From Negadavirga shengliensis (GTDB lineage Bacteria; Bacteroidota; Bacteroidia; Cytophagales; Cyclobacteriaceae): a DNA stretch of 64,000 nt. Where the stretch lies: contig NZ_JBHSJJ010000021.1 in the NCBI RefSeq assembly GCF_042652345.1, positions 1 through 64,000 on the forward strand. The letters run 5' to 3'. The translations under genes and the position numbers were made by a program. Shown here one piece after another: positions 46,016 through 54,965 of this stretch (positions within the stretch are counted from its first letter, which is position 1; each line of letters begins with the position of its first letter). The notes beneath the pieces were generated by a model, which was not told the DNA's origin, ran no database searches, and saw only the letters and a program-made list of their open reading frames with translations.

Positions 46016-46969
46016 TTACTGAACGCCAAAATATTTGCCCTTAGGGCTGTTCCTTGGGAACAGGCCACGGATGGCCCCCGCCACATCAATAGGGAGATCC
46101 GATTCCAATACGTCCGCGCCGTCTTCAAAAACTTTTGTATAAGCCTTTATCCTTTCTTCATTGTTTTCCAACTTGTCGTATGAAGATGCCGCTGACACCA
46201 TGACCATCACCCCTCTTTCATGGAGCATATCGTACAATTCCCGGTTTTCAGGTTTACTCAGCGGCCCTACATAGGCCATAACCTGCTTCCAGGGAATCTT
46301 TTCGCTCTCATAAGCCTCAAACTCTTCTTTGGACCTTATAAAAGCCGAAAACATAAAATCCTTGTTCCTGTTCAAATAGTACCTGGCCTCTGAGGGATGG
46401 TGTACCGTCAGCATTACGTGGGACAGCGCGTCGGTTTTCTCCAGCAAATCCGCCGTCATGTCCAATGGGACATCCTTTTTGTCCAAATTGAGAATGGTCT
46501 TTCCCCTGGCCCACTCGATAACCTGTTCGAGGCTTGGGATTTTATAGGTTGTTGCCTTCCCTTTGTGATCCACCAGGTTGAATTGTTGCACTTCTTTCCA
46601 GGTATAGTCAGCCAATTTACCCTCAGCATTGGTGGTCCTGTTCAGGGTGGCGTCATGCATAAGCACAATCACGCTGTCTTTGGTCAACCGGGGATCTATC
46701 TCAAAAAATGCAGGGGTATGACGCAAAGTGTTTTCCAAAGTTTCGATGCTGTTTTCAGGAAATCCTTCAACAATACCACCCCGGTGCCCGCTGATCACCG
46801 GGATGTTGTTTTCCCTGTGTTCAAAAAAATCATGAAGCTCCTGGGGAGAGGTTACTTTGATGACATGAATGTCCTGGGAAAGTACATTTACGGGAAGTGA
46901 ACAGCAACCCACCATGAGTACGCCAACAATCCCAATAGTTTTGCGAATAGCTCCAACTGTATATATCAT
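46016..46969 (-). CDS. Glycerophosphodiester phosphodiesterase family protein, exported
   Basis: The 317-residue protein has a signal region with VGCCSL, so it is either a lipoprotein or a signal-peptide protein. Its TIM-barrel GDPD domain starts SGHRGG and continues GFPENSIETLENTL; the metal and catalytic pieces FEIDPRL and LMHDATLNRTT follow. Family members split glycerophosphodiesters to glycerol 3-phosphate and an alcohol. It is the last gene of the run 46016-52820. Placement with a polyol-type transporter and kinases suggests it frees an alcohol from a phosphodiester outside the cytosol (inference). Confidence 0.88.
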   Translation of the reverse strand: MIYTVGAIRKTIGIVGVLMVGCCSLPVNVLSQDIHVIKVTSPQELHDFFEHRENNIPVISGHRGGIVEGFPENSIETLENTLRHTPAFFEIDPRLTKDSVIVLMHDATLNRTTNAEGKLADYTWKEVQQFNLVDHKGKATTYKIPSLEQVIEWARGKTILNLDKKDVPLDMTADLLEKTDALSHVMLTVHHPSEARYYLNRNKDFMFSAFIRSKEEFEAYESEKIPWKQVMAYVGPLSKPENRELYDMLHERGVMVMVSAASSYDKLENNEERIKAYTKVFEDGADVLESDLPIDVAGAIRGLFPRNSPKGKYFGVQ

Positions 46970-46988
46970 TGATCAAAACAGGGTTTAT

Positions 46989-47606
46989 TTATTCGGGGTA
47001 TTCTCCTCTATAATTTAACTTCATCAAGGAGAAACCTTCTTTGTCATTCCAATTTACGAGGGTCAAAGCACAGTTTTCCTGTACTATCCTCCGGTAATTT
47101 TTCAGTTCCATGCCCAGGTTCCAACACAAAAACAGCCGGTTGACGGTATTATGGGCCACCACCAAAATGTTACCGGATGTATGTTTTTCCCTGATTCCGG
47201 AAAAAAAATCCGCCACCCTCAGCACAACTTCCCTGGCTGTTTCCCCGGTACCGCCGGCACGGATATCGTCCGGTGCCGAGGACCATTTGGCCCAGAGATC
47301 GGGGTCTTCGGCTACAAATTCTTCACGGGTCTTGCCTTCCCACATTCCGAAATCCACTTCAATAAGCCTGTCGTCCGTTTGCACTTCCGCTTCCGGACTC
47401 ACCATGCCGGCGGTTTCTGCCGCCCTCATCAATGGGGAGGCATACACACCGTCAAATTTGATTTTTTTAAGCATTCCGGACAGTTGCTTGGCCTGGTTCT
47501 TTCCTTTATCTGTCAATGCTGCGTCTGTTCTGCCACAATATCGGTTGCCATCCGCATTGAATGTGGTTTCTCCATGTCTTAACAGGAAGATTTTCAAATC
47601 AGCCAT
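46989..47606 (-). CDS. Histidine phosphatase family protein
   Basis: This is a 205-residue phosphoglycerate-mutase-like phosphatase. The phospho-accepting RHGE is at 10-13, with the second half VDFGMWEGK carrying the acid and HN in VVAHNTVNRLF. It is cytosolic and small, similar in size to cobalamin/alpha-ribazole and sugar-phosphate phosphatases. Its start overlaps the stop of the second FGGY kinase by 8 bases and it ends 19 bases before the glycerophosphodiesterase. In this operon a sugar- or polyol-phosphate is the likely substrate, and it may reverse or limit the kinases. Confidence 0.87.
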   Translation of the reverse strand: MADLKIFLLRHGETTFNADGNRYCGRTDAALTDKGKNQAKQLSGMLKKIKFDGVYASPLMRAAETAGMVSPEAEVQTDDRLIEVDFGMWEGKTREEFVAEDPDLWAKWSSAPDDIRAGGTGETAREVVLRVADFFSGIREKHTSGNILVVAHNTVNRLFLCWNLGMELKNYRRIVQENCALTLVNWNDKEGFSLMKLNYRGEYPE

Positions 47607-49056
47607 TTTTCTGAATATATCCTTTTTGGAGAAGTAATTCTATAAATTCTTGGTAACAATCCTCGTATCGATCTGTCAAGGCAGCTTCCGGAAAGATCTC
47701 CTCATCCGTCTGGATAAGCCCTTCCCCGGCTTCTGTCAAGTTAGTAAAATGGGTCTGGGATGCGGCCAATACCGCCGCCCCATAGGCGCCTGAGGTATGT
47801 TTCATTTTGTAAATAGGCAACCCCATGACATTGCTTCTTATTTTCAGCCAGCTCTTGTTTTGGCTTCCGCCTCCCGCCGTATAGACGGCGTTGACTTTTT
47901 CCCCCGAGAGTTGTGCCATCAGCTCAAAAGCGTATCTTTCCAAGTAAGCCACACCTTCCATATTGGAAACAAAGCGTTCCCGGAGGTCAAGCCCTTCAGG
48001 TTCAAAACCGGTCGCATCCGGTGAAATAAAGGGGAAGCGTTCGCCTTTTTGTCTCAATGGATAACTCAGATGGCCCGAAGGAACCCGCTTCATTGCTTCT
48101 TGTTCCAGTTGGTCCACCTTACCGCCAAAATCCTGGGTCACCCAGTCCGCTCCTGTGTTGCTGGCACCGCCGGGCATCCAATAGCCCTGCGGATGTCTGT
48201 GACTATAAACCCGGTTTTGACGGTCGATGATCTGACCTGTTGTCACCCCTTTTATCACCATCGTGGTGCCTATGGTGGTGTTCCAATCCCCAGGTTTTAT
48301 GGCCCCCGACGCTATTTGGGAAGCACAACCATCTGTCATACCCAGCACTACCTTGGTAGCTGTGGACAGTCCGATATCCTCAGCAAGGGCACTTCTTATA
48401 TGCCCGATCACCTTTCCCGAGGGATGCACCTGCGGCATCCAAGCCCTGTCCAAAGGCAACCTTTCAAACAGGTAACCGGGCCAGGTGCCCGTATGGACAT
48501 CATATCCGGACTTCAATGCATTGGTATAGTCCGTCAAGCCCCATGTTCCGGATAACATACCGCTAATATAATCTGCGGCATGAATCCATTTGGCTATTTT
48601 TTCAGCCTTTTCAGGAAAGTTTTCCACAAACCAAACCATCTTGGAAAGTCCGCTTGATGAATTGAAGCCTTTGTACCCCTCATAGCCGGAAGCATCCACT
48701 TCCTTCATGATCCGCTCGGAAACTTCAGCGGAGCGCTTGTCACTGTACATCAATGCCGGATGCAAGGGCTGGTGGGATGCATCCATGGGAATAACCGTGC
48801 CGGATGTTGAAGTGACGGCTATGCCTTTGATTTTAGACGGGTGAAACTCCCCGTTTACCTGTCCAATCACCTTGGAAAGCACCTTTTTGCTGGCCTGCCA
48901 CCAAGTATGGGGAGACTGTTCTTCCCTCATGTCTTCGTTCAAGGGAAAGTTCTCCTCAGCGTGCCCCAAGACATCACCCCTGGAATCCATCAAAACGGCC
49001 CTGGTTCCCTGGGTTCCCACATCCAATCCCAAAAAAAATACCTTGTCCATACGCAC
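47599..49056 (-). CDS. FGGY family carbohydrate kinase 2
   Basis: The 485-residue kinase has the FGGY/actin fold: phosphate-1 loop LGLDVGTQGTRAVLMD, ITGxTSxx-like IAVTSTSGTVIPMD, and the C-terminal YTAGGGSQNKSW and SGAYGAAVLA adenosine-binding region. The MRMDKVFF start contains a second ATG at 49050. It most resembles xylulokinase-like and polyol/pentulose kinases. It begins one base after the first kinase stop. Two different FGGY kinases in one operon suggest two phosphorylation steps or a substrate and its ketose product. Confidence 0.88.
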   Translation of the reverse strand: MRMDKVFFLGLDVGTQGTRAVLMDSRGDVLGHAEENFPLNEDMREEQSPHTWWQASKKVLSKVIGQVNGEFHPSKIKGIAVTSTSGTVIPMDASHQPLHPALMYSDKRSAEVSERIMKEVDASGYEGYKGFNSSSGLSKMVWFVENFPEKAEKIAKWIHAADYISGMLSGTWGLTDYTNALKSGYDVHTGTWPGYLFERLPLDRAWMPQVHPSGKVIGHIRSALAEDIGLSTATKVVLGMTDGCASQIASGAIKPGDWNTTIGTTMVIKGVTTGQIIDRQNRVYSHRHPQGYWMPGGASNTGADWVTQDFGGKVDQLEQEAMKRVPSGHLSYPLRQKGERFPFISPDATGFEPEGLDLRERFVSNMEGVAYLERYAFELMAQLSGEKVNAVYTAGGGSQNKSWLKIRSNVMGLPIYKMKHTSGAYGAAVLAASQTHFTNLTEAGEGLIQTDEEIFPEAALTDRYEDCYQEFIELLLQKGYIQKNG

Positions 49057-49057
49057 C

Positions 49058-50506
49058 CTAAATTTCTATTTGCCTCAAGTTTTTTCTCCACCGTTTCCAG
49101 GCCTCATATTGCTGCCCATCTCCGGTACCGGATTCTATTTCGACCACATTTTCATGGTCTTCAGGGGTGGGCGTGATGCCTAGCGCTTCATTACACACCA
49201 ATGCCGCCCCGGTGACAGATGCCTGACTGAAATTTTCCCTTATCCTGATCTTTTTCTGAAGCAGCTCCCCTAAATAGGAAGAGAGCGTATGGCTTTGAAA
49301 TCCACCCCCGCATCCCCAAACATAATCCCTGTCATAATCTTCTATTTCCACCAAAACATTATAATTCTCTTTGATGCTGCAGGCCATATCCCATAACGCA
49401 GCTTGAATAAAAGCAGCCCTACCTAAGTCTTGTCCAACCGGAACCTTGAAAAAGAAACCACCCGTGGTCAGGGGAGCGTCGCCCGCAATGAGTGAGCCTA
49501 AGGACGCCAGGCAATTATTTCCTTGATAAGCTTTTAATTCATTTTCTATTACCTCATACCCCTCATTGGGGTAAAATATTTCTTTTAGCCGTTGAAAGTT
49601 TAGCCCTGTAACACCTGCATTCGTTTCCAAGATAAACTGTCCACGCTCGATATGCCGGCCGGTCCACGACCGTTGCCTTTTGTCGAGCCGGTAGTGGTCC
49701 ACAACCTTGACCACCGGCGTGGTGGTTCCCGACACCAATACAATATCCCCCGGCATGGGTCTGGTGCTTTTAATGGCCAATTGGGTATCTGCACCGCCTA
49801 CCACCACAGGAACATTGTCATTCAAATCCCACTCGCTGGCCATTTGAGCGTTCAGTGTACCAAGGATTTCTCCTGAGTGGTGCAATGGCGGCATCATCCG
49901 AAGGTTTATGCCGAATATGCCGGCCAACTCATCCGACCAGACCATTTTTTCGACATCATATAGAAGTGTTTCGGAAGCCTGTGAATGTTCATAGCCCATC
50001 ACCCCGCTTAGCTGGAATTGCACCCAATCACTTATGCTCAACACCTGGCTTACTTTGGAATATAGCCCTTGATACTTCTCCCGGGTTCCGATAAGCTTGA
50101 ATGCTGAAAACAGCGATGAGGGGAAACGGCCTGTAAGCTCATATATCCTCTCCTTTTCTTTTACCGTATCTTCCCAGGCCCTCCCTCTGTGATCATGGTT
50201 AGGCAGACCAAGCAGCGAATTGCCGTCCTTGTCCATCAGCACGATACCCTCTCTCTGGCTGGAGGCGGTAATGGCCTTGATTTCCACTTGTCCGGCCGCC
50301 TTTTCCAAAACGAGCTTCACCATATTGCCGATCTTTTCCCAAAGTTCGCCGGGATTGAAATAGAAAGAGCTTTCAAATGCTTCATCACTTAGATAGCTCA
50401 TACTCCTTCTTTCAAAGCTCAAGATCTTTCCGAGACGGTCTGTAATGGCAACCCGTACATTGCCGGTTCCCACATCCACCACGATGTATCCAGGTATTAA
50501 AGGCAT
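49058..50506 (-). CDS. FGGY family carbohydrate kinase 1 (LsrK-like)
   Basis: The 482-residue kinase opens with YIVVDVGTGNVRVAITDRLG. Its ITASSQREGIVLMDKDG segment resembles AI-2 kinase LsrK and fuculokinase-like proteins. Later pieces are VPVVVGGADTQLA, VSGTTTPVV and VWGCGGGFQS. It starts 3 bases after the hydroxyacid dehydrogenase stop. Similar kinases sit with hydroxyacid dehydrogenases in actinobacterial and rhizobial sugar-acid or branched-polyol operons, but no class II aldolase is present here. An AI-2 role is less likely because lsr transport and processing genes are absent. Confidence 0.87.
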   Translation of the reverse strand: MPLIPGYIVVDVGTGNVRVAITDRLGKILSFERRSMSYLSDEAFESSFYFNPGELWEKIGNMVKLVLEKAAGQVEIKAITASSQREGIVLMDKDGNSLLGLPNHDHRGRAWEDTVKEKERIYELTGRFPSSLFSAFKLIGTREKYQGLYSKVSQVLSISDWVQFQLSGVMGYEHSQASETLLYDVEKMVWSDELAGIFGINLRMMPPLHHSGEILGTLNAQMASEWDLNDNVPVVVGGADTQLAIKSTRPMPGDIVLVSGTTTPVVKVVDHYRLDKRQRSWTGRHIERGQFILETNAGVTGLNFQRLKEIFYPNEGYEVIENELKAYQGNNCLASLGSLIAGDAPLTTGGFFFKVPVGQDLGRAAFIQAALWDMACSIKENYNVLVEIEDYDRDYVWGCGGGFQSHTLSSYLGELLQKKIRIRENFSQASVTGAALVCNEALGITPTPEDHENVVEIESGTGDGQQYEAWKRWRKNLRQIEI

Positions 50507-50509
50507 GGT

Positions 50510-51478
50510 TCAGGGTTTTTGGGATAGATTGTTTTCTTCTACAAAATGGTCAAAGAGGACCTTGTTCATGATTTCCACATGGTGGTTTTCCACCTCATGC
50601 GTAGCACCGGCAATGTGTGGCGTGGCCAGGACACTGGGCAGGCGTATCAGTTCATAATCCAGTTCGTCAGGGGGTTCGTGGTCAAATACATCCAGTATCG
50701 CTCCCCTGATTTGTTTGGATTTGAGCGTTTCGAGCAGGTCTTCCCTTTTCACGACCACGGCTCTGGACATGTTCACAAAAACAGCGTCTTTTTTCATAAG
50801 ATCAAACAGCTTTCGGTCAATCATTCCCCGGGTGCTTTCCACAGCAGGGAGGTTAATGGATACAATGTCACTTTTGGAAAAAACCTCTTCCAAGCCAACG
50901 CTTTTGTACAATTGCTGTTTTTCAATATACGGGTCAAAATAGATCACCTGGCAGGGGAAATGCCTGATGAGGTTGGCCATTCTCTGCCCGACAGCCCCGA
51001 ATCCTACCATACCCACGGTTTTTCCGGCCAGTTCATTTCCCTTAAACTGGAGGTATGAAGTGTGGGAACCTTCGGCCCATCTGCCTTCTTCCAGCCACCC
51101 CATGGCAGCGGAAGTATTTCTTAAAAGCATGATCACATTTGAAACAAACAGTTCGGCGACCGCTTGGGCGTTTCTGGCGGGGGTGTTGAAAACAGGGATG
51201 CCATATTTTTTGGTCGTTTCTAAAGAAACATTGGATGGGGTGCCTCTGCAGACACCGATGAACTTCAAATGGGAGTTGTTTTCCACCACCCTTTGGCTGA
51301 CCTCATCATGTTCTGTTATCAGCGCTTCTGCATCAGTTTCCCGCAATAAACGGATCAATTCGTCTTCATTGAACGCTCTTCCATGGGGCTTCCATGATTT
51401 GTACACTACTTCACCAAAGTAAGTTTCCAAATCTTTAAGGCCTTCCCTATGGTATGGAGCGGTAACTAATATTTTCAT
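50510..51478 (-). CDS. D-isomer-specific 2-hydroxyacid dehydrogenase
   Basis: I start at ATG 51478 (322 residues, MKILVTAPYH); the longer frame to 51565 would overlap the MFS gene stop and adds a non-homologous extension. The NAD(P) loop is GFGAVG, followed by NMSRAVVV (substrate Arg) and DVFDHEP. The catalytic His lies in TPHIAGAT. The enzyme interconverts a 2-hydroxyacid and 2-keto acid, as in phosphoglycerate dehydrogenase. It follows the transporter after about 55 bases and precedes the first kinase by 3. Confidence 0.9.
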   Translation of the reverse strand: MKILVTAPYHREGLKDLETYFGEVVYKSWKPHGRAFNEDELIRLLRETDAEALITEHDEVSQRVVENNSHLKFIGVCRGTPSNVSLETTKKYGIPVFNTPARNAQAVAELFVSNVIMLLRNTSAAMGWLEEGRWAEGSHTSYLQFKGNELAGKTVGMVGFGAVGQRMANLIRHFPCQVIYFDPYIEKQQLYKSVGLEEVFSKSDIVSINLPAVESTRGMIDRKLFDLMKKDAVFVNMSRAVVVKREDLLETLKSKQIRGAILDVFDHEPPDELDYELIRLPSVLATPHIAGATHEVENHHVEIMNKVLFDHFVEENNLSQKP

Positions 51479-51533
51479 ACTCTTTTTTATTCTTAATATT
51501 TCCCTTGCCTTCATTTCTATATCACATACCAAG

Positions 51534-52820
51534 CTATGGTATCCTGTTTGCCTTGGCAGTATCAAGTTTCTCCCCCAACGGGAGGATGTTTTTACTTTCC
51601 TTATCCAACGTAATAAAGCCGGTCATCATGGCGCTGATCAAATAAAGGATGGACAGTACCCATACCACTCCTTCATTTCCTAAAGTACCGATGAAGCCCC
51701 ATACGATTGCGGGTCCCGCGAAGACCGCCAATCCCGCTCCAAAGTTCAACACCGCCATTGCCGCTCCCTTGTCGGTTTTTACCAATGACGGTACCAACGC
51801 TGACAAAGGCACATAGCCTGCCAAAAACGCTCCCCAAAGCACACCGCAGAGCATCACTACCCAATAATTCCCGTTAAACACCAAAGGGGAATAGTAAAAC
51901 AAAAGGGTAGATAGGCTACATCCCACGCCCCCAAACCACATCACGGTATTTCTCCATCCCAATTTGTCTCCTACAAATCCAAAAATCAGGTTGAAGATAA
52001 TGTTGGCCATAAAGATGGTCCCCCAGATCTGGAGCCAGGCTGTTGTGTCCAGTCCATAAGCAGCCATATAGACAGGCAGGAAAACGGGAAACGCAAATTG
52101 CGCCGTGGTGTTAATGACCCTTACAATTCCTCCCAACAGTACTTTGGGTTTGGTTTTCATGATGGTCAACCCTTTGAGCAATTCTTCCATTTTAGAGGCA
52201 TTCCCCTTTGTGACGATCCGGTAGGCTCCTTTTTTGGTAAGGACCAGGGCAAAGAAAGCGCCCACCAATATCCAAAAAACCGCACTCCAGAGGGTATTGG
52301 TGTATCCGATCGCATGGATGGCCCAGGTGCTGTAATAGGCGCCCAAGACGTTCAATCCGCCTGTGAATACAAACCAAAACCACCCCACGGCTCTTCCCAA
52401 TTTTTGTTTTGGACTTATATAGGTAAGCCAGACCAGAAAGGAATAGGCAAAAAGCGGATAACCGAAACCCCTTAAGGCATAGGTAGCGAGCATTACAGGA
52501 TAATCCAATGTCTCAATGCCATAACCCACAAATCCGATGGTGCCCAGAATATACAAAAACGTCCCCATCAACATGGTTTTCCGGGGGCCGAAGCCCTCCG
52601 CCAACACGCCCGAAAACCAGGAAGAGATAGCGATCGTCACCCCATACACCGTAAAGAGTGTAGCGGACTGCTCCATGGTCATCCCCCTGTCAAGCAGATA
52701 GGGGCTTAGCCAGCCCTGTTCTATCCCATCTCCCATCATAAAAACAAGGACCCCCAGATACCCGAACACCGTTCCGTTGGGAATTCCGAGTTCTGAAAGC
52801 TTTTTCTTTTGTATTTGCAT
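51534..52820 (-). CDS. MFS transporter, polyol permease type
   Basis: The 428-residue protein has 12 hydrophobic helices and a charged N-terminus. The opening IPNGTVFGYLGVLVFMMGDGIEQGWLSPYL and the following EGFGPRKTMLMG loop resemble ribitol/arabinitol-type polyol permeases. It is the first gene after the SusCD pair in this direction, separated by a 361-base gap. With a SusCD gate in the outer membrane it would provide the inner-membrane step for a small polyol or sugar. The substrate is inferred. Confidence 0.85.
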   Translation of the reverse strand: MQIQKKKLSELGIPNGTVFGYLGVLVFMMGDGIEQGWLSPYLLDRGMTMEQSATLFTVYGVTIAISSWFSGVLAEGFGPRKTMLMGTFLYILGTIGFVGYGIETLDYPVMLATYALRGFGYPLFAYSFLVWLTYISPKQKLGRAVGWFWFVFTGGLNVLGAYYSTWAIHAIGYTNTLWSAVFWILVGAFFALVLTKKGAYRIVTKGNASKMEELLKGLTIMKTKPKVLLGGIVRVINTTAQFAFPVFLPVYMAAYGLDTTAWLQIWGTIFMANIIFNLIFGFVGDKLGWRNTVMWFGGVGCSLSTLLFYYSPLVFNGNYWVVMLCGVLWGAFLAGYVPLSALVPSLVKTDKGAAMAVLNFGAGLAVFAGPAIVWGFIGTLGNEGVVWVLSILYLISAMMTGFITLDKESKNILPLGEKLDTAKANRIP

Positions 52821-53181
52821 GTCAATTGGCCCTAAATGCGGACATCACTGGTGTACGAATGAGATATGCCAGTTTGGCAGGGGCAGGAATGTAATTGTAA
52901 GCCCATGGACGATACGAAGAAATACCAAGAAAACGGAATTGCATGATTAAATCGGGTAAATTATCCAATGAGGTAAAATTAAATCAAAATGAAATAAAAT
53001 AAAACTTTTCGAAACTTATTTTAAATATATTGATAAGTACACCATACCTTTGAAATCAGGATTTTGGTATTCACATGGGTTTAAGAAGGCCCTCCCCCAT
53101 AAGCAGGGGAGCAGCCTTAGTTATGAAACAAGTTATTGATCCGGTTTTCATTAAGCCCGTTTGTCGATAGAGCCAAGATGT
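52821..53181. other. Intergenic region before the transporter operon
   Basis: Between the SusD stop and the MFS start the sequence is AT-rich. A hairpin at about 53087-53119 (ctcccc with ggggag, outer aaggc with gcctt) could attenuate read-through from SusD. At 52989-53004 lies ATGAAATAAAATAAAA, which recurs exactly at 58376-58391 near the SusC promoter. TTTCGAAA at 53007-53014 is a small palindrome. No gene is seen. Confidence 0.5.
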
Positions 53182-54915
53182 CTATTCCCATCCGGGATTT
53201 TGTTCCAGATTGGGATTGAGGACAATTTCATCGAAGGGTATAGGATAGAAATATTGATGGTCTTCAAATCTTCTCACAAAATTATCCATGGCGATGATTT
53301 TGCCGTTGGACTGGCCGGTCAGCTTGTGTTGATTTCCGTCAATGATGAAATAATAAACACCTTCCGCAGGATTCTGTGGGGTTTGGGTGACAAACGCCAC
53401 GTCCGGGTTGCCATCGCTATTCAGGTCATAAGCCGTATCCATTTCCGGTACATACATGCCGTCATGGGGCATTTCAAGCAACTCTCCTTTTCTCCACCGG
53501 ACGAGGTCGTCAAAACGAAAGCCCTCAAGGCATAATTCAATGCCGCGTTCCCGTCTGACTTCCAATAAGAGCGGGTCACTGATCTCCGGAAAATAAGTTC
53601 CCATCAAATAGTTATCGGCAGAAGACGGCATTCCGGTGTCGGTTAACCCGGCCCTTTCCCTGAGCTTGCCTATCGTGAGTTCCCAAGCGGCCTGGGTAAG
53701 CGTGCCCAATTCAGCCCGGGCTTCTGCATAGTTCAGCAAAACCTCCGCATACCTCATAATGGGGAGGGAATTGTTGTTTTCTGCCACGCCGTCCGTGCGT
53801 CTTGAGTCCAACGTGAATTTCAGGGGGTGATAACCGGTATAAGTATAGGTGAAACTGGGCGGCGTGGGCACACCTTCTCTTTCATAGCCCCTCATTCTGA
53901 TCACCTGTTGCAGCCTCAGGTCCCTGTCTTCCACTTCTTCCCAGAATGGCATTTCGTCATATCCACCCCGATCGGTAAACCTCGATCCATCCCTCATCAA
54001 AAAAGTGTTGATGAAGGATTTGATAAAGCTGTACCTGCCTCCATAGGTGGCGCTGGTCCAGTACCAATTGGCGTCATTGAACACCCTCAGGTCAAGGCTG
54101 TTTACTGCAGCCAACATTATTTCAGTGGTATTGGGGGTTTCGTGGATGAACAGGTTGCGATAGCTCAGCTCCAAGGGCCCCTGCATATTAAGTTGGTATT
54201 GCCCGTTTTCTATCACTTCCTGTGCTGCTTCAGCGGCTTGTTCCAGCCAGAAATCGGCTGTTTCCTGCAAGCCCAGTTCAGGATGGTACTTTCGAAGGGT
54301 TCCCTCAAACAGACATACCCTTGACTTGAACCCCAAAGCCACCCATTTGTTCACAAAAGAAGCGGTGTTGTCCTTATTGGGCCGGATATGTGTGCCAGCA
54401 AAATCGAGGTCGGCCAAAACCTGCTCCATTACCATTGACCTCGGATCTCTTGGTTTATAAAGGTCTTCATCCGCCACATCCAGTACCGTATCGTACCAGG
54501 GTACATCCCCAAATTGTTTGACTTTGTCATAGTAAAACCATGCCCTGAAAAACCTCGCCATACCTTCATAATGGTTCAATTCCTCTTCAGGAATTTCTGC
54601 CTTCCTGAAATGTTCCAGAAAGTAATTGATGTTGCGAAGTGCGCCCCATCCCCATCCGGTCGCCTGGGCCGCGTTAAAGGTGCCTGTTAGGTACTGACTG
54701 GGGCTTCTTCCCACTAAGTAATCACTTAAGGCGTCCCCTCTTACGATGGTGTTGCCGGTGGGCAGGTTGTTGTAAAACGAATTCACATACAATTGTAGAT
54801 CGTCAGCGGTATTGAAAGCCGTTGCCGGTGACAGTCTATCCGGCGGATACAACTCAAAGGCATCCTGACAGCTTATGCATGTCATGATGGTCAGTAAAGT
54901 TAAAAGCCTTTTCAT
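53182..54915 (-). CDS. SusD/RagB family lipoprotein (second pair)
   Basis: The 577-residue lipoprotein has its lipobox Cys near residue 16 (TIMTCISCQD). SusD features are FNTADDLQLYVNSFYNN, TPR-like helices, LPIMRYAEVLLNYAEARAEL and a C-terminal VRRERGIELCLEGFRFDDLVRWRKGE ending FYPIPFDEIVLNPNLEQNPGWE. It follows SusC after 50 bases. It captures the ligand imported by the SusC protein of the same operon. Confidence 0.95.
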   Translation of the reverse strand: MKRLLTLLTIMTCISCQDAFELYPPDRLSPATAFNTADDLQLYVNSFYNNLPTGNTIVRGDALSDYLVGRSPSQYLTGTFNAAQATGWGWGALRNINYFLEHFRKAEIPEEELNHYEGMARFFRAWFYYDKVKQFGDVPWYDTVLDVADEDLYKPRDPRSMVMEQVLADLDFAGTHIRPNKDNTASFVNKWVALGFKSRVCLFEGTLRKYHPELGLQETADFWLEQAAEAAQEVIENGQYQLNMQGPLELSYRNLFIHETPNTTEIMLAAVNSLDLRVFNDANWYWTSATYGGRYSFIKSFINTFLMRDGSRFTDRGGYDEMPFWEEVEDRDLRLQQVIRMRGYEREGVPTPPSFTYTYTGYHPLKFTLDSRRTDGVAENNNSLPIMRYAEVLLNYAEARAELGTLTQAAWELTIGKLRERAGLTDTGMPSSADNYLMGTYFPEISDPLLLEVRRERGIELCLEGFRFDDLVRWRKGELLEMPHDGMYVPEMDTAYDLNSDGNPDVAFVTQTPQNPAEGVYYFIIDGNQHKLTGQSNGKIIAMDNFVRRFEDHQYFYPIPFDEIVLNPNLEQNPGWE

Positions 54916-54965
54916 TTGATAAATATTTTATGGTTGATTCATTTTATAAATTGTCTCTCTCTGGG

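Noticed and set aside
49058..50506. AI-2 quorum-sensing (lsr) operon
   Set aside because: The kinase has an LsrK-like segment only. No LsrACDB, LsrF, LsrG or LsrR-type neighbours are present.
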